Assembly (NCBI GenBank): GCA_041658705.1
Contig: JBAZZT010000009.1
Coordinates: 1 to 50,619, forward strand
Direction of reading: 5' to 3'
DNA: 50,619 bases
Source: CAIKNB01 sp041658705
GTDB lineage: Bacteria > Patescibacteriota > Patescibacteriia > 2-12-FULL-60-25
Shown here piece after piece: positions 1-7,871 of the stretch (its first letter is position 1; every line of letters starts with the position of its first letter). Below the pieces are notes generated by a model. The model did not search any database. It saw nothing but the letters and a program-made list of their open reading frames with translations, and was not told where the DNA came from. A program made the position numbers and the translations under genes.

Positions 1-140
1 TCCGCAGTGTGGGCAGATTGGGCAGTACATCCCCAATTACAGGCGGTATTTTGATCTTCAATGCAAATATGGGGCTACAGACAGCGACGAAATGCGGTTT
101 TCATCAACCAAGAATGCAACAGAGCGTAGATGTCCGGGTC

Positions 141-169
141 TTGACATGGGCGCGTTTTTATGCCAAATT
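141..169 (+). promoter_or_regulatory. Putative promoter of the sirtuin gene
   Basis: A perfect -35 box TTGACA (141-146) is followed after 17 bases by a weak -10 CAAATT (164-169). Transcription would start near 176, about 26 bases before the sirtuin ATG. The remaining sequence from 1 to 140 shows no convincing gene; a 62-codon open frame across it has no coding character. Confidence 0.45.
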
Positions 170-201
170 AATCAACCTTTCACAACCCGGAGTTTGAAGC
201 G

Positions 202-933
202 ATGAACGCCTGCAAAAAGCTCATGGATCCGCTCGACGAAGCACGCAGCGTACTTAGCGCGGCGCAGGAAATCATGGTCCTGACCGGCGCCGGCATCTCC
301 GCCGAAAGCGGCGTGCCGACCTTCCGCGGCGAAGGCGGATACTGGCGCAACAAGTCCTACGAGGAACTTGCGTCGCCCCAAGCCTTTGCCCAGGACCCGC
401 GTCTGGTCTGGGAGTGGTACTTGATGCGCCGCCAGACCGTGGCCGCGTGCCGGCCCAATCGGGCGCATGTGGCTTTGGCCGACTGGACCGCGTGGCGCCA
501 GGGCGTGACGCTCCTGACCCAGAACGTGGACGGTCTGCACGAGATCGCCGGTTCCGAGGTGGTCCGGCTCCACGGCTCGCTGTGGGTCAACCGCTGCATC
601 GCCTGCGGTCTGGAACGGGATGATCGTCGAACGGCTTTCGAAGGTCTTCCCATGTCGCCGTGCTGCGGCGCTTTGGAACGTCCGGCCATCGTGTGGTTCG
701 GCGAAAGCCTGCCGCGCGAAGCGGTGATCGCCGGCTTCACGGCCGCGTTCCAAGCCCAAGCCGTGCTCGTCGTGGGCACCAGCGGCGTGGTCATGCCGGC
801 GGCGGAGTTGGTGAAGGAAGCCGCGAATAACCAGGCCATCGTCATCGACGTGAATACCGAAGACGACGCCGTGCCTGCGCACATCAAACTGCGCGGCTCG
901 GCTGCCGACCTCTTGCCGCGACTCTTGGCTTGA
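202..933 (+). CDS. Sir2-family NAD-dependent protein deacylase
   Basis: This 243-residue protein is a sirtuin, which removes acyl groups from lysines while consuming NAD and releasing nicotinamide and O-acyl-ADP-ribose. The NAD-binding GAGIS motif lies near residue 30, TQNVDGLH near 107, the catalytic His in the following LHGS, four cysteines of the structural zinc site (CIAC and later CC) near 133-153, and the GTSG motif near 190. The length fits bacterial CobB-type enzymes. It stands alone with its own promoter-like sequence and terminator, so it is probably monocistronic. The family assignment is secure; acyl specificity (acetyl or succinyl) cannot be read with confidence. Confidence 0.93.
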   Translation: MNACKKLMDPLDEARSVLSAAQEIMVLTGAGISAESGVPTFRGEGGYWRNKSYEELASPQAFAQDPRLVWEWYLMRRQTVAACRPNRAHVALADWTAWRQGVTLLTQNVDGLHEIAGSEVVRLHGSLWVNRCIACGLERDDRRTAFEGLPMSPCCGALERPAIVWFGESLPREAVIAGFTAAFQAQAVLVVGTSGVVMPAAELVKEAANNQAIVIDVNTEDDAVPAHIKLRGSAADLLPRLLA

Positions 934-939
934 ACCAGA

Positions 940-970
940 GACCGCTCCTCCTCGGAGCGGTCTTCTTTTT
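940..970 (+). terminator. Rho-independent terminator after the sirtuin
   Basis: A perfect 9-bp stem (GACCGCTCC pairing with GGAGCGGTC, 5-base loop) is followed by TTCTTTTT, directly after the sirtuin stop codon. Confidence 0.85.
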
Positions 971-977
971 AACTTTG

Positions 978-1103
978 TCATTCCTGTTTTCCTCGTCATT
1001 CCTGCAAAAGCAGGAATCCAGAAAAAATTCGATGGCTTTCCGGTTCTGGATCCCGGCTCGCGCTCGGCCCGTCGGACGGGTCTTCGCTTGGCCGGGATGA
1101 CAG
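978..1103. repeat. Palindromic intergenic repeat, CAGGAATCCAG family
   Basis: The element begins GTCATTCCTG..., contains AGCAGGAATCCAG, and ends CTGGATCCCGGC...GGGATGACAG, so both ends are inverted copies of a CATTCC/GGATGAC word. Related elements lie at about 26172-26264 and 46220-46330. It fills the gap between the sirtuin terminator and the convergent operon that ends at 1149. Confidence 0.7.
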
Positions 1104-1148
1104 AATTGTTTTTGGGTCGATTGGGTATAGGTAATATGCCAGCGTCAA

Positions 1149-1448
1149 CTACTTTTCATCTTCGAGTTTGGCGAGCTTGTCCCGCCACGCCGCGGCGCGC
1201 GCCTGATCCGGGAATCTTTCCAGCAAGCGGCGATAGCCTTTGGCCGCGGTCGCCGCATCGACCCGCGCGAAAGCGTCGAGTTGGTTCTCGAGCAAACCTA
1301 TTTCGGCTTCGTCCATGCTCTTCAGGTCTTCCGCCGCCTTTTCCGGCGTCGTTCCCCAGGCTTCGCGATGGAATGTCGCGTCTCCGTCTTTGCCGCGACC
1401 TTCTTTAGCTTGATCGTCTTTGGCGAAAAATTCCGATTTCATATTCAT
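1149..1448 (-). CDS. Hypothetical protein, helical, 99 aa
   Basis: Unrecognised protein of 99 residues, rich in Ala, Glu and Lys and predicted by eye to be helical, with no signal peptide or membrane segment. A stretch around residues 55-95 (LENQLDAFARVDAATAAKGY, then LLERFPDQ) looks like a TPR-like helical pair, which is inference only. Its start codon overlaps the stop of the 561-residue upstream gene by four bases (ATGA), indicating translational coupling in a four-gene operon (3430 down to 1149). Confidence 0.7.
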   Translation of the reverse strand: MNMKSEFFAKDDQAKEGRGKDGDATFHREAWGTTPEKAAEDLKSMDEAEIGLLENQLDAFARVDAATAAKGYRRLLERFPDQARAAAWRDKLAKLEDEK

Positions 1449-3130
1449 GTCGTGCGATTTATTTTCTTCTCCAGCAATTTACGGTTTTCTCCGGCTTGCG
1501 GGCTGTCCGGCTTGAGATCGATCTTGCCGTACCAACTGGAAGACATCAGCCCTAACTTACCGGCATGGAATCCGCCTTTGTAATCCGGCAACTCTTCGTC
1601 TTCGCCCGCTTGCAGCGCTGTGGCGAATGCTTCTTCCGTATACCAATGGTTCGATGCGCCTTTGCGCAGGGTCGGCCCGTTTTTTCCGAGCAAAGCCAGC
1701 GTCTGCGGGGTCACGTTTTCGGGATGAGCAATAGCTTCCTCGAAGGCTTGGATGATCTCCATGACTCGCGGGTCGGCGCTCTTGCGCTCGTCATCCAAGA
1801 TTCCGGCTTCTTGCGCCGCGACGACGAAGCTCAACATGCCGCCCTCCGCCAGATCGCTGACTTTTTCCAGATGCGGTTTGAGTTTTTCCTCGGGCGACAG
1901 CGCGGCGAATTTTTTGACCGCCTGCTCGCGCGCCAACTCGCCGATTTTAGCTCGCCTCTCACCGGTCAGGACGGCGATTTGCTCCGGCTTGATATCCGGC
2001 TTAAGAGTCTTGAGTTCAGCGCCGTATTTTTTTTCATCGAAACTTGCGCTGGCCTTGCTCCCCTCGTGATCCTGGAATTTTTTCAGTCCCATGACTTCCT
2101 CGTTCCAACCGTAGCCGTACGAAGCCCACGAATATCCGCCGGTATCGATGTTGGCGTGCAAGGTGATTTCTTCGATCCCCGCCACGTCATATTCCTTGAG
2201 GCAATCGCGGGTGATGTTGGCGGCCAGGCCGTTCTGTTTCATGCTCTCCGGGAATTCGAGCAATTCATGGTTGACGGATTTTTTCGCCCGGAACGATCCA
2301 TCCGCTTGTTTTTCCGCCGCGTAGAAAAAATTCCTGAAGATCGTGGCATCGCCTCCCGCGGCGTGGTCGCAAATCATGCCGATATCGACCCGTGCTCCCG
2401 TGAGTTCGCCGCTCGCGTGGTCGAGCGAGAATTCCTTGACCATGATCGTGCTCTCGGTTCGATATTTGAGTTCCGGGTTACGGCGCTTGAGATCCATGGC
2501 TTTGGCCAGGCGACGCGCGTTGTCGCCGAAGAGTTCTTTTACGGCGATCAGGTTTTGGAGTTTGAGTTCCGCCATGAGCGGAGGTCCGTCTTCGCCCAGC
2601 GGCGCATCCAGCGTGGCGTAAAGATCCTTGACGCTTTTGCGGTACTCGGCGTCGCGCAAGATCAAACCCGCGAATTTTTTGCCGACTTGTCCTTCGAGAA
2701 AATCAGTCAGCTCCAGGCGCTTTTCGTCGGATCTCTCCGCCTCGGCGCAGACCGCTTCCAAGCGGTCGAAATCAAGTTTGTCGGCGCTCAAGATTTCCCG
2801 CGCCTCGCCGCTGAATTCCTCCACGCTGCGTGTCGGTTCGGCTTCCGCCATATCCCAGCCTTCAGGCGTGAACAGGCTCTCGGAGCTGGTTTGCGCCGTC
2901 GTGACTTCGGCTTTCAAGTCGTCCCAAGCGGCATCCAACTCGGCTTCGTACTGCTTAAAATCGGCCAGCACGTCATCGCGCTTGAGGTCTTGGATGCGCG
3001 AGCGCATTTCGGCGATATTCCGATCGCCCTCGCGCAACATCTCGGCGGCGAGTTTTTCCGGCGGGATCTCGTGGCCTTCGATGCGTTCGGCGAGCGGTCT
3101 TTTTTCCGCGGCGAAATTTTGCAATTGCAT
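1445..3130 (-). CDS. Hypothetical protein, 561 aa, third gene of an unknown operon
   Basis: Unrecognised protein of 561 residues. The first 130 residues are charged and coiled-coil-like. A central region (about 230-360) is more globular and contains a distinctive stretch, HANIDTGGYSWASYGYGWNE, near residue 325, rich in Gly and aromatic residues, that could be an active-site or binding loop. The C-terminal part has AFATALQAGEDEELPDYKGG followed by an SSSWYGKIDL segment. No signal peptide or membrane helix is seen. It starts five bases after the stop of a 45-codon gene and overlaps the next gene by four bases, so all four are probably one mRNA. Function unknown; the central domain deserves a profile search. 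Confidence 0.75.
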   Translation of the reverse strand: MQLQNFAAEKRPLAERIEGHEIPPEKLAAEMLREGDRNIAEMRSRIQDLKRDDVLADFKQYEAELDAAWDDLKAEVTTAQTSSESLFTPEGWDMAEAEPTRSVEEFSGEAREILSADKLDFDRLEAVCAEAERSDEKRLELTDFLEGQVGKKFAGLILRDAEYRKSVKDLYATLDAPLGEDGPPLMAELKLQNLIAVKELFGDNARRLAKAMDLKRRNPELKYRTESTIMVKEFSLDHASGELTGARVDIGMICDHAAGGDATIFRNFFYAAEKQADGSFRAKKSVNHELLEFPESMKQNGLAANITRDCLKEYDVAGIEEITLHANIDTGGYSWASYGYGWNEEVMGLKKFQDHEGSKASASFDEKKYGAELKTLKPDIKPEQIAVLTGERRAKIGELAREQAVKKFAALSPEEKLKPHLEKVSDLAEGGMLSFVVAAQEAGILDDERKSADPRVMEIIQAFEEAIAHPENVTPQTLALLGKNGPTLRKGASNHWYTEEAFATALQAGEDEELPDYKGGFHAGKLGLMSSSWYGKIDLKPDSPQAGENRKLLEKKINRTT

Positions 3131-3134
3131 AAGT

Positions 3135-3272
3135 CTATTTTTTGCGCGGATTGACCCGCGGCAGGTTGGCGGACACGGCCGCGAGGCGACGCGAAAATTT
3201 ATCCCACACGTCCGCCATGCGACGATAGTGTCCGTCTTGTTTTGCGGCGGAAATTTTTTGCGGCGGTTTCAT
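3135..3272 (-). CDS. Small hypothetical basic protein, 45 aa
   Basis: A 45-codon gene starting MKPPQKISAAKQDG and ending LPRVNPRKK. Its ATG overlaps the stop codon of the 53-residue upstream gene in an ATGA junction, and the 561-residue gene begins four bases after its stop, so it fits tightly in an operon. It is rich in Lys and Arg with one WDKF segment. Codon use resembles its neighbours. A different-frame 67-codon open frame over the same DNA is rejected because it lacks such junctions. Function unknown. Confidence 0.65.
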   Translation of the reverse strand: MKPPQKISAAKQDGHYRRMADVWDKFSRRLAAVSANLPRVNPRKK

Positions 3273-3430
3273 AAATCCTGCAAGCGCTTTTTAAGGCTGG
3301 CGATTTTTTCCGCGCTGGCCCGCTTTTCGACATGGCGACCCTGCTGGTTAAGTTTATTCTGCACGGCCACGATGCGCGCTTGGAATTTTTTCCACGCCGC
3401 ATTCAGCGCAGCATTTTTAGGCGCATCCAT
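3269..3430 (-). CDS. Small hypothetical helical protein, 53 aa, first gene of operon
   Basis: A 53-codon gene, MDAPKNAALNAAWKKFQARI at its start and LKKRLQDL at its end, strongly helical and basic. It begins six bases after a TATACT box (3437-3442), so the mRNA is probably leaderless. Its TGA overlaps the next ATG. Position and junctions mark it as the first gene of the 53/45/561/99-residue operon. It might be a small nucleic-acid or partner-binding helix; no family recognised. Confidence 0.65.
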   Translation of the reverse strand: MDAPKNAALNAAWKKFQARIVAVQNKLNQQGRHVEKRASAEKIASLKKRLQDL

Positions 3431-3436
3431 GCCCGC

Positions 3437-3442
3437 AGTATA
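3437..3442 (-). promoter_or_regulatory. -10 box for leaderless operon start
   Basis: On the minus strand TATACT is followed by GCGGGC and the ATG of the 53-residue gene. The -35 region is poor (CTTAAC at 16-17 bases). The 6-base spacing puts the transcription start at or next to the A of the start codon. Confidence 0.5.
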
Positions 3443-3461
3443 GCACCCCTACGCTCACGTT

Positions 3462-3500
3462 AAGCGTGTTGCTGCCCGACTCGATTTGCCTGTAGACTAT
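3462..3500 (+). promoter_or_regulatory. Shared promoter module of DGR target gene 1
   Basis: TTGCTG (3469-3474), 18 bases, then TAGACT (3493-3498). The block CTCGATTTGCCTGTAGACTA is nearly repeated before target 4 (27715-27737, CTCGATTTACCTGTAAACTA) and its right half before target 3 (19843-19858). Such conservation outside coding sequence points to common regulation of the target family. Confidence 0.6.
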
Positions 3501-3520
3501 CTCTATCTTTGGATAAACCC

Positions 3521-4528
3521 ATGCCTCCCAATCCCTTCGAAACCGCCCCAAATCTCGCCACCTCCCACATCCGTCGGCAGGATTTGCCGACCCACGTCAG
3601 ACGTCATGCTGATAAGCTCGCAGCGCAGATAAGAGAGGTCTACGCCAAATACGGAGCGCATAACTTCGAAGAGCTAAAAGAGAATAAGAAGCTATCAGCC
3701 CAAGATGCGCGAAAGGTGGCTGATCTGCTCAAAGCTTTCCAGAAAGCTGTCGAGAAGCACGAGATTGAAGCGATCAGCTCGCAAGAAGCCATCGAGATCC
3801 TAGGTCGTGAGAATGTCCATGGTATTGAAGACGTAGAAGCCATGCTAGGAGATGGTTTCGTAGACGAATCAAAAGTCCCACCCATCCCATACACTCCGGA
3901 TGAGCTTGAGAAATCCAAAGAGATCAAGGAAAAGACCGGCGTCGAAGAGATGCTTGTCCTCTTCGTCGCTGACAAGGACGGCAAACCGCTCACCGGAGAG
4001 CGCATGAACGAACTCATCCAAGCCGAATACTCCAAGCTTGGCCTGGGAAAATTCTTGCTTAGTGTCGATTTTTACAAGAACGAGGACTTCTTCAAGAAAC
4101 TAGGCTTGAGCTACGAATGGAAGCTCATCACCAAGCAGACTATCCCTGAATCAAAGAACAAGCGTCATCATTACGAGGTAGGTGATGCTTACACCCACCA
4201 GGACACCCAAGAGTTCGCCATCGAGGAATATGCCAAGAAACTTGATATCCCTCGTGACAGTCTACATCGTCCTGAACCGTTCCAAATGCTTTACGCCACC
4301 GCCCTTCATTGGATCATGAAACGTCTTAACGGTAAGGTCAGAGATGAACGCATCCTTGAATATGAATATCATTGGTCTGATATTCGCTCCTCGGACAGGA
4401 AGCTCGTGCTTGTAGGCCGTGCCGATCCGGTCGGTGTACACGTGGATGGGGCTACGCGCGACTACCAGCATGTCCACGTTGGCGTCTGCGTTTCGCGTGA
4501 ACCTTCTTCTAAATCCTCGGACACTTGA
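3521..4528 (+). CDS. DGR variable target protein 1
   Basis: First of four paralogues (others start at 4558, 19878 and 27769), about 335 residues. The N-terminal body is conserved in all copies: MPxNPFE start, an IRRQDLPTHVRR stretch, YAKYGA, a helical KKLSAQDARKVADL region, GRENVHGIEDVEAMLG, VPPIPYT, EEMLVLFVADKDGKPLTG, and YEWKLITKQTIP. The end of the body, HRPEPFQMLY...EYHWSDIRSS, leads into a tail whose residues differ between copies while a framework (SSD, VG.A, VSRE) persists. This layout matches DGR targets, whose C-terminal variable region usually sits on a C-type-lectin-like fold. No signal peptide or membrane segment is visible, so the protein may be intracellular. The start at 3521 is chosen because all copies align at MPxNPFE. 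Binding partner unknown. Confidence 0.85.
   Translation: MPPNPFETAPNLATSHIRRQDLPTHVRRHADKLAAQIREVYAKYGAHNFEELKENKKLSAQDARKVADLLKAFQKAVEKHEIEAISSQEAIEILGRENVHGIEDVEAMLGDGFVDESKVPPIPYTPDELEKSKEIKEKTGVEEMLVLFVADKDGKPLTGERMNELIQAEYSKLGLGKFLLSVDFYKNEDFFKKLGLSYEWKLITKQTIPESKNKRHHYEVGDAYTHQDTQEFAIEEYAKKLDIPRDSLHRPEPFQMLYATALHWIMKRLNGKVRDERILEYEYHWSDIRSSDRKLVLVGRADPVGVHVDGATRDYQHVHVGVCVSREPSSKSSDT
4385..4527 (+). repeat. Variable region VR1 of target 1
   Basis: This tail aligns with the template repeat at 21202-21341, from CGCTCCTCGGA through the TTTCGCGTGA word and TAAATCCT. Codons opposite AAC or AAT in the template are AAG, CTT, CGT, CAC, GAT and GCT here, so the first two bases vary while the third is usually kept. 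It also has several non-adenine differences, so it is a diverged copy. Confidence 0.8.
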
Positions 4529-4557
4529 TTCTGGATACTTGGACCCTGGATAAACCC

Positions 4558-5568
4558 ATGCCCACCAACCCCTTCGAAGCCGCCCCAAATCTCTCCGCCT
4601 CCCACATCCGCCGGCAGGATTTGCCGACACACGTCAGGAAGTACGCAGATAAGCTCGCTGCGCAGATAAAAGAAATTTACGCCAAATACGGAGCCGCTAA
4701 CTTCGAAGAACTGAAAGAGAACAAAAAACTATCAGCGCAAGATGCGCGCAAGGTGGCTGATCTGCTCAAAGCCTTCCAGAAAGCTGTCGAGAAGAATGAA
4801 ATCGAATCGGTCAGCCCGCAGGAAGCCATCGAAGTCTTAGGTCGTGAGAACGTCCATGGCATCGAAGATGTCGAAGCCGTGCTAGGCCAAGGTTTCGTTG
4901 ATATCTCCAAAGTCCCACCCATTCCATACACCCTGGAAGACCTGGAGAAGTCCAAAGAGATCAAAGAGAAGACTGGCGTTGAAGAGATGCTCGTGCTTTT
5001 CGTCGCGGACAAGGATGGTAAGCCTCTCACCGGAGAACGCATGAACGGGATCATCCAAGCTGAATACACCAAGCTTGGCCTAGGTAAATTCCTCTTTAAC
5101 ACCGATTGGTATAAGAATGAGCCTTTCTTCACTCAATTAGGTTTGAAGTATGAATGGAAGCTCATCTCCAAACAGACCATCCCTGGTTCAAAGAGCAAGC
5201 GTCATCACCACGAATCAAGGGATACCTTCACCCATCAAGACACCCAAGAGTTCGTCATCGAGGAATACGCAAGAAACCTCGATATCCCGCGTGACCAGTT
5301 ACATCGACCAGAACCCTTCCAGATGCTTTACACGACCGCACTCCACTTGATTGCGACCGAACGTCTCAACGGCAAAGGCAAAGGCGAACGCATCCTCGTA
5401 AACGAATATCATTGGTCTGATATAGTCTCCTCGGATGGGCTCTCTGTGGGTGTCGGCGCTGCCGGTTCGGGTGGTGCCAGCGTGGGCTGGCCTGCGCGTG
5501 GCCGCTGGGATGGCGGCCTGGGGGTTTGTGTTTCGCGTGAGTCTTCTTCTGAATCCAAGGACGCTTGA
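4558..5568 (+). CDS. DGR variable target protein 2
   Basis: A 336-residue tandem paralogue of the preceding gene, starting 29 bases after its stop. The body is conserved (NPFEAAPNL, RRQDLPTHVR, KENKKLSAQD, GRENVHGIEDVEA, EEMLVLFVADKDG, HRPEPFQML). The tail after EYHWSDIVSSDG is distinct and unusually rich in Gly and Trp. The spacer before the gene (GGATACTTGGACCCTGGATA) lacks the shared promoter module, so it is probably co-transcribed with target 1. No signal peptide or membrane helix. The function is inferred as a diversified ligand-binding protein. Confidence 0.85.
   Translation: MPTNPFEAAPNLSASHIRRQDLPTHVRKYADKLAAQIKEIYAKYGAANFEELKENKKLSAQDARKVADLLKAFQKAVEKNEIESVSPQEAIEVLGRENVHGIEDVEAVLGQGFVDISKVPPIPYTLEDLEKSKEIKEKTGVEEMLVLFVADKDGKPLTGERMNGIIQAEYTKLGLGKFLFNTDWYKNEPFFTQLGLKYEWKLISKQTIPGSKSKRHHHESRDTFTHQDTQEFVIEEYARNLDIPRDQLHRPEPFQMLYTTALHLIATERLNGKGKGERILVNEYHWSDIVSSDGLSVGVGAAGSGGASVGWPARGRWDGGLGVCVSRESSSESKDA
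5425..5567 (+). repeat. Variable region VR2 of target 2
   Basis: Aligned with the template repeat. Codons opposite AAC, AAC, AAT, GAT, GAC, AAC and AAT in the template read CTC, GGT, GCT, GGT, GGT, AGC and GGC, giving a glycine-rich tail. The 3' word TTTCGCGTGAG, shared by all copies, may mark the retrohoming boundary. Confidence 0.8.
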
Positions 5569-5582
5569 ACACGGTTTAACCC

Positions 5583-5611
5583 TTGACAGCGCTCGTCTTT
5601 TGCGTCTTACT
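5583..5611 (+). promoter_or_regulatory. Putative promoter before the 139-aa gene
   Basis: A perfect -35 TTGACA (5583-5588) is followed after 17 bases by a weak -10 CTTACT (5606-5611), starting 15 bases after the stop of target 2. The predicted RNA would have a leader of about 22 bases. Confidence 0.4.
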
Positions 5612-5639
5612 GAAGGTGTCATTTACCAGGCGGTGAAAC

Positions 5640-6059
5640 ATGGTTCAAGCGGCCAAATGTCTAGACCTGAACGAATCCATTCCGCCGCGCGAGTTGAGCG
5701 TGCGTCTGCGCGACGAGCGGCTGGAAATCGGCTTGCGCGGCTTCAAGGGCTTCATGCCGCGGGCATATCACGGCGTCTCCGTCGAATTGCATATCGTGAC
5801 CGACCGCGGACCGCGCGACGTGCGCGGACGACTCTCTTTTCTGGTGGCCAGTCCCAACGGCTGCCTCAAGATCGATTTGCGCGGCGCATGGTTCAAATTC
5901 GTTTTCGAACCGACGCGAGCCGAAGAGCTTCTCTTGGTGCTCATGTGGGACGATCGCATGTGGTCCAACGTGGAATGGCTGGACTTGGATTCCGGCCAAG
6001 GCTCGTTGCGCCTGAAAAACGATTTCTTCCGCGCGCCTGCTTCCGCCGACGCGCCCTGA
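5640..6059 (+). CDS. Hypothetical protein, 139 aa
   Basis: Unrecognised 139-residue protein with no signal peptide or membrane segment. It alternates charged and hydrophobic residues in a way that suggests a beta-rich fold (VSVELHIVTDRGPRDVRG, then RLSFLVASPNG, and AWFKFVFEPT). A tryptophan-containing stretch, LMWDDRMWSNVEWLD, lies near residues 100-115. A GGCGGTGAAAC sequence before the ATG could serve as a ribosome site. A strong terminator directly after the stop, and no competing frame with comparable coding character, support a real gene. Function unknown. Confidence 0.6.
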   Translation: MVQAAKCLDLNESIPPRELSVRLRDERLEIGLRGFKGFMPRAYHGVSVELHIVTDRGPRDVRGRLSFLVASPNGCLKIDLRGAWFKFVFEPTRAEELLLVLMWDDRMWSNVEWLDLDSGQGSLRLKNDFFRAPASADAP

Positions 6060-6063
6060 CCAA

Positions 6064-6095
6064 AAGCTCCCCCCTCGGGGAGCCTTATTTTATTC
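6064..6095 (+). terminator. Rho-independent terminator, 139-aa gene
   Basis: GCTCCCC and GGGGAGC form a stem around 6066-6083, followed by CTTATTTTATT. It overlaps the last codon of the convergent phosphatase gene, so it may terminate both. Confidence 0.7.
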
Positions 6096-7257
6096 GGGCG
6101 GAGACGAGCGCGATGTCGTCGTCTTTCTTGAAGGTCTTGCGTCGCTTGGCCATGAAGCGCAGATTATCCAAACGTTCCGTGGGATTCGTCCCGATAGCCA
6201 TGTCGTTGGCCAATTCCGCGTAATCCGTCTCACCCGTAGACATGCTTTCGTATTTGTCGATCAGGCCGTCGCTCGCGAGGATGAGTTCGTCGCCCGCATG
6301 CAAGCGCACGATTTCAAGCGAAGGTATGGGTGGTTTGGCGCCATGTCCCAAAGCCGCGGTCACGTTGGATTTAAGATCGCCGTATTTGAAGTGCAAGACA
6401 TCTTTGCCCTCGGCGATCATGTCTTCGTATGTTTCATCCGACGACATGGCTTCGACGCTTTCCGGCGTGACGGGAAAATATATGTCGAGGTCGTTGGCGA
6501 CTTTGCCCGTCACGGGATCGCGCTGCAGCTCGACGAAGGTCTTGACGTCCAAGCCGTCCGTCGTCTTGATGCCGTAGCGCGTCAGCATTTCTTCCGCCGA
6601 ATCTTCCGTCGTGACGCGTTCGACGCTGCCGTCTTTGCGTCGGATGAAGGCGCCGCTGTCGCCCACGTTCGCGACGATGGCGTAACGCATGCCGTCCGGG
6701 GTCTTATGCAGCAAGCTGACGCAAGCCGTGGTCAAACCGCCGGAGAGTTTGACCAGCTCGTGAGTCCGACTCACCGCCAGGAGCAGCGCCAGGGTCTTGC
6801 GCGCCAACGTCGGATCTTTGGCTAAAGTTTTTTTGATCATGCCTTCAGCTTCCGCTCGCCGCTCTGGCGTGGCCAAGCCGCCCATCTTTTCATTCTGCAA
6901 CCTGAAAAGTTCGCGGCCGACTTCGCCGTTGTTCATCTTTTCGGTCTTGGTCAGTTCTTCGGAAAACACCTCGGGCAATTGCCGCTCGACCGTCTTGCTC
7001 GCCAAATCGCCGCGACCATGCGCGCCCAAACCATCCATCACGCCCATGAGCCCGGTGCTCGGATCGACCAGCACGTTGTCTTCGTTGCGGTCACCGCTAT
7101 ATTTTCTGCGCTCCTTTTTTTCCAGCGTGAAATAAACTTCAGCCAAATCAAAACCCGGCATCTCCTGCGCCGGGACGAGCGGTTCAGTCTGGAGTTCGCC
7201 GGGCGTTCGCTTCTGTTCTGGCGCGGTCGGCAGATTCGGTACGATTTTTCTCTCCAT
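6085..7257 (-). CDS. PP2C-family serine/threonine protein phosphatase
   Basis: This 390-residue protein carries the metal-coordinating motifs of PPM/PP2C phosphatases, which remove phosphate from Ser and Thr using Mn or Mg. These are GDRNEDN near residue 56, GVMDGLGAHG near 74, ANVGDSGAF near 197, ILASDGLIDKYE near 330 and a late DDDIALV near 380. A charged insertion (residues 95-150) separates the first and second halves. The first 40 residues are Pro-rich and probably flexible. No partner kinase gene is in the window. A promoter with -10 only six bases from the ATG indicates a leaderless mRNA. Confidence 0.9.
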   Translation of the reverse strand: MERKIVPNLPTAPEQKRTPGELQTEPLVPAQEMPGFDLAEVYFTLEKKERRKYSGDRNEDNVLVDPSTGLMGVMDGLGAHGRGDLASKTVERQLPEVFSEELTKTEKMNNGEVGRELFRLQNEKMGGLATPERRAEAEGMIKKTLAKDPTLARKTLALLLAVSRTHELVKLSGGLTTACVSLLHKTPDGMRYAIVANVGDSGAFIRRKDGSVERVTTEDSAEEMLTRYGIKTTDGLDVKTFVELQRDPVTGKVANDLDIYFPVTPESVEAMSSDETYEDMIAEGKDVLHFKYGDLKSNVTAALGHGAKPPIPSLEIVRLHAGDELILASDGLIDKYESMSTGETDYAELANDMAIGTNPTERLDNLRFMAKRRKTFKKDDDIALVSARIK

Positions 7258-7263
7258 GCGACA

Positions 7264-7292
7264 AATATGCGCTATCTCACCCTATTTGTCCA
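7264..7292 (-). promoter_or_regulatory. Promoter of the PP2C gene (leaderless)
   Basis: On the minus strand TGGACA (7287-7292), 17 bases, CATATT (7264-7269), then TGTCGC and ATG at 7257. Confidence 0.6.
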
Positions 7293-7338
7293 AGGATAAG
7301 GTACTAGGTTCAGAAACCTAAAACCCAGAACCCAGAAC

Positions 7339-7812
7339 CTACTTATGATACGTCCTTCCGCCTAAAATCATGAACGCGCGGTAGATTTGCTCTAAAAGCA
7401 CTATCCTGGCCAAGGCGTGGGGGTAGGTCATGGGACCCAAAGACAGGGTCAAGTCGGCTTTTTGCCTGACCGATTCGTCCAAGCCCCATGATCCGCCAAG
7501 CAAAAAGACGATATTTTTGCCCGAATCGGCCAGCTGACCCAGTTTTTTGGAGAAATCAGAAGAGGTCAGTTCGCGACCCGTTTCGTCCAAGGCGATGAGG
7601 TAGGAATTCTTCGGAATTCCCTTGTCGAGTTCAAGCGCCTCGTGCGTCCGGGTAAGCTGAATATCAGGCTTTTTTGCGCCTTTTTGGCCTTCTTGCAATT
7701 CCACGATATCCAGTTTTGCGAATTGAGAAATGAGCTTTGAATATCTGTGGATAGCCTGTTGATGCCAATCCTCATTCAACTTGCCGATGGCTCTGATGAC
7801 GATATTTTGCAT
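7339..7812 (-). CDS. rlmH: RlmH, 23S rRNA pseudouridine-1915 N3-methyltransferase
   Basis: This 157-residue protein matches RlmH (SPOUT/COG1576) in length and motifs: the start MQNIVIRAIGKL, LIALDETGRELTS near residue 72, the cofactor-binding loop FLLGGSWGLDE near 100, and the C-terminal LSLGPMTYPHALARIVLLEQIYRA, ending GGRTYHK. The enzyme methylates pseudouridine 1915 in helix 69 of assembled 23S rRNA. The start at 7812 is chosen because the family begins there; an open frame extends 38 codons further. The gene lies divergently upstream of the 23S gene, and its target base is 16 nt from the first group I intron in that 23S. Confidence 0.95.
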   Translation of the reverse strand: MQNIVIRAIGKLNEDWHQQAIHRYSKLISQFAKLDIVELQEGQKGAKKPDIQLTRTHEALELDKGIPKNSYLIALDETGRELTSSDFSKKLGQLADSGKNIVFLLGGSWGLDESVRQKADLTLSLGPMTYPHALARIVLLEQIYRAFMILGGRTYHK

Positions 7813-7836
7813 AAATATTAAGGTCAGAAACGGCTC

Positions 7837-7865
7837 TTGACAGGTGCTTAGACTTTCTTTATTAT
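7837..7865 (+). promoter_or_regulatory. Near-consensus promoter for a small RNA
   Basis: TTGACA (7837-7842), exactly 17 bases, TATTAT (7860-7865). A TATAAT on the opposite strand overlaps it (7863-7858 region), so it may also drive rlmH divergently. The predicted start is near 7872. Confidence 0.75.
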
Positions 7866-7871
7866 AGCCCC

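Noticed and set aside
1565..3154. 529-codon open frame opposite the 561-residue gene
   Set aside because: It is a mirror frame of a GC-rich gene, rich in Phe and Arg, without a ribosome site, and conflicts with the ATGA-linked operon on the other strand.
3199..3402. 67-codon minus-strand frame between the target gene and the 561-residue gene
   Set aside because: Two shorter frames (53 and 45 codons) joined by an ATGA overlap cover the same DNA with better junctions and codon use.
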